DNA of 64,000 bases from Rhexocercosporidium sp. MPI-PUGE-AT-0058 (GCA_020746875.1 JAGTJL010000025.1:372001-436000), one strand, 5' to 3'; shown: positions 1-12,602, numbered from the stretch's first letter. Notes: generated by a model from the letters alone, not told the origin. Translations and numbers: made by a program.

Positions 1-1080
1 TTTGAACAACTATGATCCACCGGCATCAAGTAGCTACGAACCTCATGGTACAAGCGGCTTTGAGGCGCCTTCGTACGAGTCTCAAAACAATGGGTACGAA
101 CCTCAATCTAGCGGCTATGAACCTCCGTCCAGTGGATATGTACCATATGAGCCGAATGATGAACCAGACTCGCCTATCGAGACTCGTCCAAAGAAGAAAT
201 CCTTCATGGACGATGATGAAGATGACATTCCAGCTCTCAAGGCTGCCCCTTCATCTCGGGAGAAGACCAAGGCGGAGAAAGACAAAGAAGCAGACGAGGC
301 CTTCCGTAAAGCCGCCGAAGCAGATGGTAAGTATCTTTTTTTCCAACCCTGCCTAACTCCATTCCAACTTCATGTACTGACATGTTCTCTGCAGCACAAA
401 AATCAAAAGAAGCAGCTCCCGCAAAGAAGGGTTGGGGTCTAGGTGGATGGTTCGGCGGCGCCAAGAAAGAATCCCAAGACATGAGCGCCAATCCTAATAA
501 ACCCATCCGCGCCAAACTAGGGGAAGCATCATCCTTCTACTACGACCCGGAACTCAAACGCTGGGTCAACAAGAAAGCAGGCGCGGAAGACGCGCAGGCC
601 AAGAGCGCGACGCCGCCGCCGCCGAGAGCTGCAGGTCCACCTCGGACGGCGAGTGCGCCTATGAATATGGGGCCGCCTGCTAGCGTTACTGGTGCCGGTG
701 GGCCGCCGACGAGTACACCACGACCGATCCCGTCAGCTATGAACATGGGACCTGGCATGGCTCCTCAAATGCTCGCTCAACGTGCCGTTAGCGACTCAAC
801 ACACGGGCATCACCTCATGTCCTCCTCGCCACAGAGCGATGACGGAAGTGTCAATCTCAATCTGCCACCGTTGATGAATAGGAGTCAGTCGAATGGCTCA
901 TTGCGCAGTTCTGGGCCGCCCAGTAGACCTGGTACGGGTATGAGTAATGCGTCTAGTATTGACGATTTGCTTGGGCCCCCTGTGCCGAGGAGCAGGAAGG
1001 ATGGTGGGGCGGCGGCGAAGAAGGGTGCGAAGAAGAAGGGCAGGGGATATGTTGATGTTATGGGTGATAAGGGTACGTAG
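1..1080 (+). CDS. SEC16: COPII coat assembly protein Sec16, C-terminal part (5' partial)
   Basis: Only the 3' end of the gene is present; the reading frame is open from base 2 and runs off the left edge. Exons are about 2-326 and 395-1080, with donor GGTAAGT at 327 and acceptor TGCAG ending at 394. After splicing the frame reads through [18 protein letters not shown]. The conserved C-terminal block is [18 protein letters not shown], preceded by [15 protein letters not shown] and [10 protein letters not shown]; this block is typical of fungal Sec16. The flanks are low complexity: Tyr-Glu-Pro repeats upstream and Pro/Ala/Ser/Met-rich sequence downstream, ending in a basic [15 protein letters not shown] tail. 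Sec16 is a peripheral ER protein that organises COPII assembly at ER exit sites. The central conserved domain lies outside the window. Confidence 0.88.
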
Positions 1081-2493
1081 ATTTCCGTGGTTCGCTTGGA
1101 TGGTGATGCGTGGGAAGGGAAGATGGAAAGGGGGTGTGTATCATAGAAAGCCATCAAGCTCTGTTCTACTCTCATGGGGCGACCGTGGGGCTGGACGGAG
1201 AAAGTTGAGCGAGCGTGCTTGCTTGCTCGCGTGCAGGGATGGGTGGTTCGACTGCTTTATAGATCGGCAGTTGGTGGGCTTGGCACTTAGTACTTCCGTT
1301 GTAATTTGTATGTATCATATGAAATATTTTCTGCCTCTTCTCTTTTGCACATTCTGCTTCCTTGATGTTTTTGCTTGGGTTGCCTAGTCACTACTCCTTC
1401 TCCTTGAGATTTGAAAACGTCTTTAAATCCGAATCTACTGTGGCAAACAGCCGCTCCATCCACGCATCCACCCATGCACTCTATCCATCGAAGCTCAAAC
1501 CCGACATAATTACCTATCCTGCCGAACCGCCCACAGTATTTTTCTACCTAAACTTTGCCGGCCCCAGGACCTCGACGGAAGAACGAAAACTACCTGAACA
1601 TAGTGCTGGTAGGGTGAATGCCCAATCATTCGGGATCATGCAGAGTAAGGCCCTGATTAAGCAAATGCTACGGACTGCTTAACCACTGTACGGCGTGCGT
1701 GTGATCGTGGTATCTGGATTGTTAGGGTTGGCGGTGTGCTTGTTGTTGGATACCTATGCCTCCTAATCCAACTCCTCTGTACCGTTCCTATTCTAAAAGC
1801 AGATCCCATACCTCCTCCTATAAACCCACCAAATCCACTTCCTCCTCCTACCAAACTTGCTCTAGGGAGGGTTACTCACCTAGTTGCATCGAGATTGTGC
1901 GTACGTATTACCGTTTCCAGGATATCCAGCAGCACCACTCCCCTCAGCATGAATCATCCAAGCATTAACATTCCTCGTGTTCTGGACTTGGTATTGTTGG
2001 TATCGGTATTGATTGTCTTTCGTTGGGTAGAGTAGAGGGGAAGGAGAAATTCAGGGGTTTATTTATACCGGAAACATGAGTTGGAGATTTGCTAGTGACA
2101 CATAAGGAAAGTCACGTTACTAGGAGCAGAATAGGAAAGTAGGAGTTTTGAAAAGAATGATTTTTTGCTTCGAGAGATACGAAACTCATAAATGTGGCTG
2201 GAGAGAAGATTAATTTGGCACATTCATACTCTGCAGCTAGATCATAGAAGCTTGAATCATTTGCATAGATGAATGTGGGAGAAGGAGGCATATCTGAACA
2301 CGTTGGACGAAAGCCGTAGGCCGCTTCTTACTTGCAATCGCAATCGACGAAAAGCCGCTAGGAATTTCTCAGAGATATTCCACACATAGGCTTAGTCTTC
2401 CACTGAGCAATTTAGTCGAGAATTCTCTCAAGTACTCCAGTCCGCCAAGATTGAACGCATCTCTCCTTTCTAAGGGTAGGGAAGTGCGGCATC
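1081..2493. other. Intergenic; SEC16 3' flank, no gene recognised
   Basis: This stretch contains short open frames only. None shows a recognisable motif, and the stretch around 1780-1860 is simply Ser/Thr/Pro-biased. It should include the SEC16 3' UTR. Nothing else is supported. Confidence 0.5.
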
Positions 2494-3295
2494 TTACGTA
2501 TGATCATGGTCCGACCGAGACTGCCTACGCCTGCAATTGTGGAGTATAATCTCAGGATGATTCTTCGTCGACCTCCCATCTGGCTCATAAAGACGAACAA
2601 TCATCGCAAGGTAGTACCCGACTTTAGGATCGGCAAAATTTCTTTCCTTGTGAGATGTGAAATGTATCTGCTCCAACTCTTTGAGATGTCTGAAGAGCCA
2701 CGAAGTCTGCGTCGCGGTGATTCCATTCTCAGTCAGACGATCGAAAATTGCCATCATGCCAGGAGGGCTTGTCTGTCGGACTTCGAAGCAGCGTGTGTTG
2801 TCCAACAATGCCGGATTTTGAGAATAGAGATTTTCAGTGGGAACAATGCGCGTGGTTAAGCAGAAGTCGATATAGATCAAATCCACAAGGGGATCGATCG
2901 CAAGACCCTACGAATCTGAGAATTACAGTAATGCGGGTCACGCTGGAAGAATATAGTATAACAGGACTATATGAAGGTTCGGCTCTCGCTGTTGACGAAT
3001 AGCGTGGTCGGTAGCGATGGTATGTTTCAACTTCTATACATCTTTGAGGTCGATACTGGAACTAAATCCACCACTCGTCTGCTAATTATGCAATGCTCGT
3101 TCCCACATCCTGAGTTGAATCTCACAGCACAAGCGTGTGAAGCAAGTGAATTCCTCTAATGCGTGAGCAAAATTCTGCTCTGCAATTTGCTGGCCTGAGG
3201 TCCGGTAGTTCGGGAATGAATATTTTGAGGTTGAAGGCGAGGACTTCGAGAGATTGGTCAATTTCTTGGGTGTCGCTCTTCACGCCTAGGTCCAT
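2494..3295 (-). pseudogene. Decayed 2EXR-family gene
   Basis: Reading the minus strand downward from an ATG at 3295, the family's architecture can be followed in order but with stops and frame changes. First comes SLEVLAFNLKIFIPELPDLR, like the ELPDPN leader of the neighbouring genes. Next is QLRMWERAL at about 3115-3090, the ELRLMIWxxAL part of 2EXR. Then comes LFVNSESRTFI followed at once by an in-frame TAG and then CYTIFFQRD, matching VNQESRRETLTHYALFLPRD of the gene at 11.8-12.6 kb. Last is DPLVDLIYIDF and a 130-codon open tail (2494-2886) containing LFRHLKELEQIHF. The stop inside the core and the frame changes mark it as broken. A multi-intron gene could mask some changes, but not the stop inside the NxESR block. 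Confidence 0.75.
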
Positions 3296-5052
3296 GGGCT
3301 GTAAGAGTCAGTAGTTGGGGATAATTTTATCAATTCTAGCAGTGACCATGAACTCATCTTCATCGTGTCGAAGTTTTCTTTAGCAGCTGGACTTGTAGCG
3401 TTACTTGGCCCGGTGTTTCGCATCTTGTCTGGATCTCTTTTTTAAAGCATTGCGAATTTGTGTTACTTCTACAGATGCTTAAGCTCCGAAGTTATGTTGA
3501 ATTGACTTCTGAAGGGAAAGCAAAAATATCGAGATAAAGCGCCAAGGGAAGTCAAGCCTCGCTCATATAAGTTCGGTTAGCTAAGCGCACACGTCATGGC
3601 GACTTTTTCATATTCACCCGCTTTGACTTGGGTATTCACAGGATAAACAACTTGAGAATTTTCAAATCACCTCGTCAATGCCTAGGGGATCGCATTAGGG
3701 GTGGCGAAAATTCTCCAGTAAAAGCTACTAGACTAGCATTCAAGGTTGTCTTTCAGGCATTGTAATTGTCAAAAGCAACGGCCAACTATCCAAAATCTCT
3801 AAATGAGCCAATCATTCTGCAAAGCCTACATCATTACTAACTATTGCGACCCAATCGGCTCTTCATTTTGGTCAACAGACTTCCGACCTTCATAAAAGAC
3901 CTAGGACTGTACTTTCTAGCTCGTCCTTAACGGGTATCTCGGGTCAGCCTGCCCTAGCCTTCTGAAAGTGTTGATGAAGATCCCTTTCCAATGAATGTAG
4001 TTTGAACGCAAGATAGTGTGGTAGGGAGGAACCTTGGATGTTTCTTTGTCACATGACCGAGCCCGCTCCTCTCAAATATAAGAGACCATCACTTGGAGGT
4101 GATATAGCAACAAGGCCTCTTCTATATATCCTATCTAATTTAACTTCTTTTACATATCTTTTTTACGAAACTTTAATTATTGAATATGTAATATCTTTAG
4201 AATTAATAGATTCGTTGTTTGCCAGAACGAGGAAGTCCCCCAGTAGCTCACACCTTGCGACCTCTCTTGTTGTCTACGGATAGTTCGCAGAGACTGCGCT
4301 CATCAAATATCAGAGTATCTACATCTTTGTCAAATGGAAACATCGGAACGGGTATGCTGTGAAATGTACGAACAAGGGAAAAGCGTGGAGCTATTGGAAA
4401 CTGAGAACCTAGCCTAGATCCTGGGAGCTCGCTAAGAATAAGCGCGTTCATGGTTTGAGTAGCATCATCCATCTGGAATGTACTGTGACTCAAAAGACCA
4501 CTAGAATCGGTATTCGTCTTCGTGAAAGGATTCATGTTGCACTGCTTCAAGAGACAGGATGTCACTGCCAAGTTGCGATGCTTGGTGTTGGGGTTTTTGA
4601 GGATAAAGAACAACCTACTGCATGTCTACTAAGAAAGCTTAGTGTCAGTTTGAATACGCTAACAACTAAGCTACGCTTCTTCGAGCCAAGCTTCTAGTTT
4701 AACAGTCCTTATCATGTATTTCAGCAGTTCACTCAAGGCAACGCCGGCGTTGAATAATAACATCTGAACGCATCTTGCTTCGTTGTTCGCAAAACAGAAA
4801 AAACCCAATAACAAAGGCACAGGAGACTATACATATCACCCAGAATCCCCGAGTCTCAATTACAGGGACTTGTCGACCAGGAGACCTCGCTCGAGAATCA
4901 ATTCGGAGAGAATACTTGACCTCAACAGAGAGGTCATCTCCATCGACTACAAATCCAAACCCCACCGTGTGCACACCCTATCCAGCACTCGACCCATCAA
5001 CCAGAAGTACACCACAACTCAAAAGCAGGAAGGTCCAGGTCGATTCCAAATC
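3296..5052. other. Intergenic, no gene recognised
   Basis: There is no supported gene here. A very AT-rich patch lies at about 4110-4215. An open frame of about 120 codons on the minus strand (4248-4613) has no recognisable motif. The last 270 bases before the 5053 start are open in frame and are probably 5' UTR of the next gene. Confidence 0.45.
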
Positions 5053-5840
5053 ATGAGCGACAACCTCGACGCTGATGGCGCAGCCATGCCGTTGTTCCGC
5101 CTTCAACTTGCGGACCCCGATCAAGACCTCTCCATCCAGACCCTTTCATCTTTCACCTTGTTTCCCAAACTCCCTCTAGAGTACGTGTTTGACTACGTCC
5201 AAACTCCATTTTCCAAGCCTGCGGAAGTTGAAAGCATACTAACTGTTTTGACTTTAGACTCCGCTGCATGATCTACCGCCGGATGTTCCCTGGTGCTCGA
5301 CGATTTGTTATGTACGAGTACCGCCCCGATTCTGTCGATCTCTGCGAAATTTGCATCAACCTGCCTCTCCTCCCTATTACATTTCATCTCAACCAAGAGG
5401 CTCGCCAAGAAACACTCAGACACTACCAGGTGCTTCATATGCAGCCACATTATTTACTCAGGTCAAGAAGCGCTTTGCTTAACCCCAAGACAGATGTTTT
5501 CCAATGCGGCGCTGTTGAGTTTATGCGCTGGATCCCGTACCATTTCTTTGGCAATTCGTGGGACGCAGTCGCAAAGTCCTTCAAGTTTTTAGAGCTGACC
5601 ACGAATGATTCCGATCAAGCTATCCGCTTGCAGATCAAACAGGGTTATAATAATGAGAAGTGGGATCTTTTCGAGCAGATGACAAATCTATCAGAGGTAG
5701 TCCTCCGGGGGCTCCCAACCAACGAATCGATTCAGATGGAAGATTGGCGTTTGGAGATGAAGGAATACTTCGACGATGTCCAAGTCAAGGCACTAGATAT
5801 AAAGGTTTGCGCTCCCGAACTCAAGGTTTTTGGTGCTTAA
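5053..5840 (+). CDS. 2EXR domain-containing protein
   Basis: There are two exons, 5053-5180 and 5258-5840, with donor GTACGT, branch-like TACTAAC and acceptor TTTAG; the product is 236 aa. Splicing joins FTLFPKLPLE to LRCMIYRRMFPGARR, restoring the 2EXR motif at about residues 36-60, so the intron is well supported. The leader LADPDQDLSIQ matches the other copies. The NxEARQETLRHYQVL block and NPKTDVFQ follow, as in the family. The start at 5053 gives MSDNLDADGAAM; the frame is open further upstream, so a longer start is possible. 2EXR proteins are a fungal family of unknown biochemical function, with no enzyme motif visible here. This is a member of the seven-copy local array. Confidence 0.8.
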
Positions 5841-6516
5841 ACAGCTGCCAGGGGAAAATGTTGGGCGGGGAATGGGATTCACGCTGCGTTGATCGAGATG
5901 AACGGCGGGTGGAGGTTCGCTGTGGTCAAGTAAGCCTAGGTTTCTCAGGAGAATTCCTTCACAATCGTCATGAAAGAATGCAATGCTCTCCAACCAATCC
6001 TTTAATTTCGTTCCACAAAATTTGGTGATTTTTTGAAGCTTCATGATCGACAGAATGCAGTGGCCAAACAACAGCACAAAGTTCATCTAGAAGACCGCCC
6101 CTCGCAATGATAGCAAGGGGGTTTGATATTAAATGTGCTATTTGTTAATCGCGGATGCAACTATGCGACATCTCCCTCTCGAATCAACCAGTTTTGGATT
6201 CGCTTCTTTTTGAAGCCATCTCACAGCAGTATCCCACAATACTAAGGTGATCGTGCCTCCGAAAGCCCGGATTTGACAAGGCTCTCGCTTAGCATATCCC
6301 TGTCTCCGCAATCAAAACAAACAGGAAGAATCGTACCCAAACAGTCACAATATCTCCATTATCATCTAGTCTGCAATCTAGCAATACAAAAGAAACTCAC
6401 AACGTTTGAAGAGTTTCGTGCTGTTACGTTCGAATATGATCATCTGCCGGTTGTTATTCAGACCGCAAGAAAATGCCTAAGAAAAAATCGCAGCGCCATC
6501 CCGCCACCCCCATCCC
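5841..6516. other. Intergenic between two convergent 2EXR genes
   Basis: The stretch is 676 bases between convergent genes. Only short, motif-less open frames occur, some antisense to the ends of the flanking genes. It is probably 3' UTR and spacer. Confidence 0.5.
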
Positions 6517-7278
6517 TCAAATCTCCTCAATGCTCAAAGCCGGGCTCTTATTCCCGTCTCGTCCACTCCCACACCCATCACAGACCTCCTCAAACTGCTC
6601 CCTGCATTTCTCAATCCACCCCTCCCCAGCAAGAACCAGCAACCTCAACCTATCCAACCTCACAAACGGCAGGAAGATATCATGCCAGCTCATCCACAGT
6701 AGCATTTTATCCATCTCACTAAACCCATCAACAATAACCTCTACTTCTCGAACTTGAGAGACAAGCCAGCGACGTTGTCGAAGGAGTCGTCGTAACTCTT
6801 CATGCTGGGCGTCGATGCGGATCATGAGCTTAAAGTCGAAGCGGATGGTATCGAATTTGGTGATGCAGATTGGTTTGGAGGAGTGAGGTTTAAGCCTTAG
6901 GTGCCGGTAAATCTCTTGACGGCTTTCGGCACAGGCTTGGATAGATGAAATGATTGGGAGATGGAGCATTGGACTTTTGTAGTTGTGGCTTCTGTGAGTT
7001 TGGGGGTGAAGCCAGATTTTTCGTTGGGGGATGGTGGCTCGCCATATCATCAGCCTCAACTCGAGAGGGAGCTTGTGGAGAGGAAAGAAGTCGAGGGGTT
7101 GGAAGAAGAGTCTTTGGTGACGGTCTGGGAGGTCGTGGTAGAAGGAGTCGAGAATAGAAAAACTGTCTTCGGCGTCGTTGGTCCATTGCGGATCGTCTTG
7201 AGAGAGGTTAGAAAAAAACATTGGAAGCCGAACGATCAAAAGCTTACAGATCTCTGGCCCCCATAGAATATGAGTCAT
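6517..7278 (-). CDS. 2EXR domain-containing protein
   Basis: A single open frame encodes 253 aa. The 2EXR motif is DFFPLHKLPLELRLMIWRAT at about residues 63-82, followed by IPQRKIWLHP. The downstream block SIQACAESRQEIYRHLRLK corresponds to the family's NxESRxET segment, and FDTIRFDF to its FxPxxDxxY segment. The N-terminal start at 7278 may be too long; an in-frame Met lies 20 codons downstream. The C-terminus has a small Gly/Cys-rich tail (VCDGCGSGRDGN). No membrane segment or catalytic motif is seen. The gene converges with the 2EXR gene at 5.0-5.8 kb but is divergent in sequence, so this is not a recent tandem copy. The molecular function is not known. Confidence 0.78.
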   Translation of the reverse strand: MTHILWGPEICKLLIVRLPMFFSNLSQDDPQWTNDAEDSFSILDSFYHDLPDRHQRLFFQPLDFFPLHKLPLELRLMIWRATIPQRKIWLHPQTHRSHNYKSPMLHLPIISSIQACAESRQEIYRHLRLKPHSSKPICITKFDTIRFDFKLMIRIDAQHEELRRLLRQRRWLVSQVREVEVIVDGFSEMDKMLLWMSWHDIFLPFVRLDRLRLLVLAGEGWIEKCREQFEEVCDGCGSGRDGNKSPALSIEEI

Positions 7279-8836
7279 GACTCCAAGGAGTGTGATGGTC
7301 GTTTGGTGATTGGTAAAGACTGTGTTATCGAAGATCGATATGTCTGAACGAATGCAGCACCCGCAGATCGCAAGTAATAATTTGATAATGCGGTGGCTAA
7401 AAGGGGCAAATAAGCAATTGGCGTCGTTGATATAGGGGTTTCATTTACAATGCTTTCAACAAACAGTAGCTGTTGTTGTGTAAGGGAGGTGGACAAAGGA
7501 AATATTGTACAATAGGAGTGATGTGAGGTGGCAAATGTGAAAGGGAGGCGCGACAATAGCTACGCGATCTCTGAGCATATCAACAACTTTAAAAACGGAA
7601 GTAGAGGGGGAATGAAACGATGCTGCCTAATTTAACTCTCTCTTTGTGTGTTCGAAGATTTAGCTAGCCATTTTTAGGCATCAAGTCCTGTAGCATGCGG
7701 ATTTATGGACGGTTCTGATGAAGTCTATGTTAGGTGCCTAAATCTCGAAGTAACAAACTCTAAACAGAGACTGTGAATACCTCTCCTTAAAATTCTACAC
7801 TAGAAATTTTTCATTAAAAGCAACTGCAGTTTTGCTCTTCGCATTTAATTTGGCAAAGGTCGTTGAACATTTGGTCGGGGGTCATGTATAAGTTGTCTCC
7901 AGTCTTTCATCTATCCTGCATCGACCCAGTCTCGAAGATGCTCTTAAAATCCAACAGAAAAATCTACAAAACGCTAATGAAATATACTACTAGCCAGAGA
8001 TTTGGTCTCTCCAAAGTCGTAGTCGTTAATTAGAAGCGTGAAATGAATCATGAAACTCATCCCTGCGGAGCTTGTCAAGTGCAGGATCGAGATTCTAATT
8101 TCGGGCTAGATTGACCAAGAAGTATTCTTTTGTTGAAGGTATGATAAGAGAGCAGGAACTGGGCCGAGCTTGCCTGGGAAAACTGTGGATGCAACAGGTG
8201 GCCTTAAGTGGGAGACTGAGTGTATCAATTAGCGGAGTGTGACCCAGAGGTAGGCGGCTGACTGGCATGTGGGATGCTACATCTCGAGCCGGGTTTAGAT
8301 AGGCAGTGTTTGGAAGAGATAAAAGGTACGATCTCTTTATGGAACAGCTCCTGAAGCAAGAAGTTATTCGAAGATAAGTAGGGAGAGGGTGTGGAGAAAG
8401 TCTGGTATCGTTCTATGTATGCAGGCAGACTTGACTACTGAATCTGTAGGATAGTGAAGATTCAGAACTTTTGAAGCTGGACTTCGATGGAAGGAAATAA
8501 CTGCTACCGCTATGAACTTTTCAGCGAGATGTGCATTCGTAAGTAGACGCTAGTTTGGCCCGCAGTAAAGAAGAAACCCTGAATCGTCACACCAAAGGTC
8601 GCCAAGGAATGACAACCTTGAATTAGCACAGAAATGTACAGCTAGCACTCTCATTTCCGCCCATACTTTCAGCCCCTCCTCTCGCTTCTCAGATCCTAGC
8701 ATGTTCCTTCCTAGCCGTTCGTCACCCCGCCATCATCCATGCGGCAGCAGTTTTTATATTTGGCTTTGCCGGTCCTTGTCGGTATTCTGGTCTCTCAAGT
8801 TTCACCACGTCTCCATGCCATGTTCCACCAATTTAT
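7279..8836. other. Intergenic, no gene recognised
   Basis: This is about 1.56 kb without an open frame showing recognisable motifs on either strand. It should contain the promoter of the minus-strand 2EXR gene ending at 6517 and the 3' flank of the next one. I see no repeat or RNA gene. Confidence 0.45.
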
Positions 8837-9766
8837 TCATCTGTCTGGAAGCTTAGAAAAGTAGAGCTTTGGCACTTGAACGCTCGAATCTACCTTCCGC
8901 TTTTCTTCGAATATATCCGTCAGCCACCTTATTCGGTCTTTGCCAGCCTGTGTATCCGCCGTGATAGGGGGGCCGCGTCTTGGCAAGTTCAAGAGTAGTC
9001 CGATCTCCCTCAGGTCCCCAAGCTTGCTAATAAAAGAGGCACACCTATCTTTGATATCTGGCACCATGTCAAAGAAGCTGGTGAGAAACATGTCGAAATC
9101 TTGAATCTCAATATTGCGGATATGTTTCAGACTTTCCGTATTGCTGTCCCAGAAAGCGAAAAATGTGTACCAGAGTTTAGTCAGATCATTAGTAAAGGTT
9201 ATGATGGTGCGGACGTCGACTCTGAGAGTATCGCGCTCATCATCCCAGAAACTGTAGCGCTCGAGAGCAAGACATTCGAATGGTGGCGGCCATGAGTGTT
9301 GAAGTTGTCTGTATTTCTTGAAAGTTTCCTCACGACTCTCTCTATTTATTCTTGAAGTAATTGGGGGAGATCGGATTGATTTCAATGGCTGGCTACAGGG
9401 GTATCGTAACCATACACGACGACCCTTGGGCAGGCAGTGCTTCCAGATCATCAACCGTAGCTCGAGTGGAAGTTTTTTGAATAGCAGAAACTGGGTGTAG
9501 ATTTGGATAGAGCAGTCTTGGTTTGGGTCGGGTAGTTCTTCTTTGAGGATTTGGAGAATAGCTTGTGGGTCGGAAATTGGCTCGGCTATCTAGATTGGAG
9601 GACATCAGGATTAGCTATTGACTCAAGACGGAGCTCTTGGAGCATGAAATATTTGTTGGTGTTATAGGAAGACAAGATTCCTCAGACAATTTTGGGAGCC
9701 AGGTGCGAAGAGAGTAGCTCAGTGAGCTGAACTTACCTGCGCGTCTCCGGAGATTGAGGGCGACAT
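8837..9766 (-). CDS. 2EXR domain-containing protein
   Basis: There are two exons on the minus strand, 9766-9737 (MSPSISGDAQ) and 9589-8837, predicted 260 aa. The donor is CAG/GTAAGT and the acceptor TCTAG. Exon 2 reads LPDPNQDCSIQIYTQ and then FLLFKKLPLELRLMIWKHCL, which is the 2EXR motif at about residues 43-62. It continues into INRESREETFKKYRQLQ, the NxESRxET block. An ATG at 9605 starts a different frame and is a shadow. No transmembrane or enzyme motif is visible. The closest match in the window by eye is the gene at 5.05 kb, which shares the LxDPxQDxSIQ leader. The function is unknown; exon 1 is short and therefore less certain than exon 2. Confidence 0.78.
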
Positions 9767-11775
9767 TGTGACTGAAGTGCGAACTATCGAGAGAGTTCGA
9801 AGAGCTTATAATGACACTTGAGAGTCAATGATTAGTAGGTGTGTGCGAAATACCAAGTTAACAAGCCCCTAGGACTTACCAAGGTATCTATGGTCTAGCA
9901 GCGGGACTCGGAGGTGAGCAGAGTGTGCAGTGAATATTCCAGACTTCTCAAGGCTTCGAGGTGTCTAGGCAGCAAATTTGATGGCGTGTGCGCGTCTCGA
10001 TCTCGATGTCTTGGGCTCTCATGGTGTTGCGGAGAGGAGAGGGATCGCGAAAGATGTAGGGGACGAGGTTATGGTGTCAACATCCATTAGCGACCACGTG
10101 ATACGGTGATATGGCCAGCTAATTCACCACCTGTTGTACGAGAATTACCATGCAGGCCAAAGGTAGAATGAGTTCATTGTGAAAACAAAATCAATATTTG
10201 GAGCACGATCAAGTCAATCTCAAAGGGTTATTAATTCCTTTTCAGTGGTTGGAAAGGGGCAATTCAATAGCATGACGTCTCTAGGCCATGGATATGACCC
10301 AGCTCCTTCCTACAAAGAGTGGATGATGAGTACATTCTACGGCGCATAGAAATCTTTTTTACGCAGCCTTGCTGTATGAACGGCAATCTTAGCATGAAGA
10401 CGATCACGCTAGAAGGATCTATATTTCTGAGACCCACAAATGCCATGGGACAGGGTTAAGAGTCAGTCCGGATCAGTGAGTTCACCTTTAAATCAAGTCA
10501 ATGTTAACATTTAATTCGCACTCAGAACTGTTGCCGATGCAGTATGGAAGATCCATTTGATGAAATAAAGTATAGCTGATGGCCTCAAGGCAGATTTTCA
10601 TAAGTCCACCACCATCAGTTTTTACGAGTCCCAAGATCCATAACCAAACTGAGCTTCCCTCAAGGACCACCCAGAGAAATCAAACCTGCCAAGGATAGAT
10701 CAATTATCCGCTGCAGTAGCAGGCAACGCATGACCAGGTTTAAAGTAGTCAAAAATATACACTCTCGGAGGAACCGGGGCGGCAACACTCGGAAAAACAG
10801 TAGGTGGAACCGAAGCACTTGAACTCTCTGAGCCTAAATAGAAGCAGGATTTTCTGTTTAGCCTTGAATACTGTTGTAATATAGCCACATCTAGGACATG
10901 GTCTACGAGATGTAACCTTCTTTGACCGAAAGATTCGGATGTTCAGCAAACCATTAAACGGCGAAATTATTTGGCTAGGGCCACTGTCAGTAAACATATT
11001 ATAATATCTGCACCACTGAGCTGGACGAAGCTCGATCTTGGAAACGGCTGCGAAAGAATCGGCCACTCACAAAGGATGAGGGTCTCTTGAGACTGTCTAC
11101 TTTTGTCGCGACGGATTCAAGAGATGAGTCGTAGAGGGAAGTGGTGCGGGAGTAGTGCTGGGGAGCAAGTCAGCAATGCCCTAGTAGACAATTGGGAGCG
11201 CTCAATGCTTAATTAGGGTAGGTAGATTTTTGTTGATGCTATTGCTCAAGGGTTGAAGATTGCGCCGCTGATGTCGAAAGGAGGGTGCTAGAAGCCGTGG
11301 AATACGTGGATGCTAAGCCGTCCAGGGTGCGGGCGGCCACGAATACTACTCCTAGGCTTGAATATGCAGTCAACCGCTCGACAGGAACAACGATTGACAG
11401 TGTACGTATTGACTTAATACAGCTGAGTTTCGATCTTCTAAAGCGACCCGTTTATCACACTGGATGATGTATCAGTCAAGTTAATTTTATCCTGATATGC
11501 ACTAACCCTCTTACTGGCAACCGAAGCTGCAGATTGATCTCCGGTCAAGGTAAGTAATCAGTCACAGGGCTTAATCGTAGTGATGGTTTATAGTGCAATA
11601 AGCGAAGCTTAGATGTGACCTCTCGTTCTCCAGGACTATTGCTATACGATTCCTCAATGTACGTACTCCAGCAGCCAGCCAGTGCAGGATGGTAGTGACG
11701 AGCAACGTCCACCAACACTGTCTCAGTAGAAGCACAAGCCAAGTTTCCTACCCATACATACATCCCATTACGAGT
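9767..11775. other. Intergenic, no gene recognised
   Basis: This is about 2 kb with only short open frames. One frame at 10749-11066 minus contains CPRCGY but has no family context and is not called. It should include the upstream region of the preceding minus-strand 2EXR gene. Confidence 0.45.
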
Positions 11776-12573
11776 TCAATTATCCCACCAGATTAACTGA
11801 CTAATTACCTGATGAGGCAGTATATTGATCTCTGGTATAGATCGACCTCCCTCCAGTAACTTTAACTTCTCTATTTTCTGCAGTAATTCCAACTTCCCAG
11901 ATTCCCATTTCTCGGGCGACGCAGTGTATTCCGCCGCATCTGCTTGAACGATGTATAGCTTTCGAAGACCCTTGAAGAACAACGCAGCGTCATTGTATCC
12001 CTGACTGTCATCATAAGGTGTGAGAACAATAGCAAGAGTATCAATGCTGTGGATCGCTCGAGGGCAGAGGGTTTCGAACAGTAACACGCTTTTCCCAATA
12101 ACTCCTTGATAGAAATAGAGAAAGTCGCGGCTCGGGCTCATGCATACGGGCCATCTTGAACCGTTCACACATGTTTCGATGTTTTTCTTGGCTTCCTTCG
12201 GAAGATCGCGGGGAAGGAAGAGAGCGTAATGCGTCAGGGTTTCTCGGCGGCTCTCCTGATTGACCTGGAGCAGAATTGGGAATGGCGCCCGGCTCCGACC
12301 CTGGCCGCCATAGTATAGCTCGTTCATTGTGATGTCTAGGTCTATCAAGCGTCCCTTAGGTAATGCGCACTTCCAAACCATCAACCGTAGTTCTAAAGTT
12401 AATTTCGGGAATAGTGTGAACATCTTAGGACCTCGTGCTTGTACGGCTATCTCTTCGTTAGGATCAGGGAGCTCAAAATTGAGGAGTTCCAGGGCATTCG
12501 CCATGTCTTCGATCCTCTGAAGGGCTCTCTTGGATCTCGTGAGGTGCCTGTAGTCTTTTGTCAGAAACTGCAT
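11776..12573 (-). CDS. 2EXR domain-containing protein
   Basis: A single open frame of 265 aa begins MQFLTKDYRHLTRSKRALQR; an internal Met (MANALELL) is an alternative start. The 2EXR motif is FTLFPKLTLELRLMVWKCAL at about residues 51-70, preceded by FELPDPNEEIAVQ and followed by the classic block VNQESRRETLTHYALFLPRD. SPSRDFLYFYQG corresponds to the family's FxPxxDxxY segment. There is no membrane or catalytic signature. The sequence immediately upstream (12603-12686) reads as a further coding segment with Cys and His residues but has no usable start in that frame, so the true N-terminus may be longer or broken. The function is unknown. Confidence 0.8.
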   Translation of the reverse strand: MQFLTKDYRHLTRSKRALQRIEDMANALELLNFELPDPNEEIAVQARGPKMFTLFPKLTLELRLMVWKCALPKGRLIDLDITMNELYYGGQGRSRAPFPILLQVNQESRRETLTHYALFLPRDLPKEAKKNIETCVNGSRWPVCMSPSRDFLYFYQGVIGKSVLLFETLCPRAIHSIDTLAIVLTPYDDSQGYNDAALFFKGLRKLYIVQADAAEYTASPEKWESGKLELLQKIEKLKLLEGGRSIPEINILPHQVISQLIWWDN

Positions 12574-12602
12574 TTGTGCCGGGAATCGTGGGTAACAATT
12601 AC

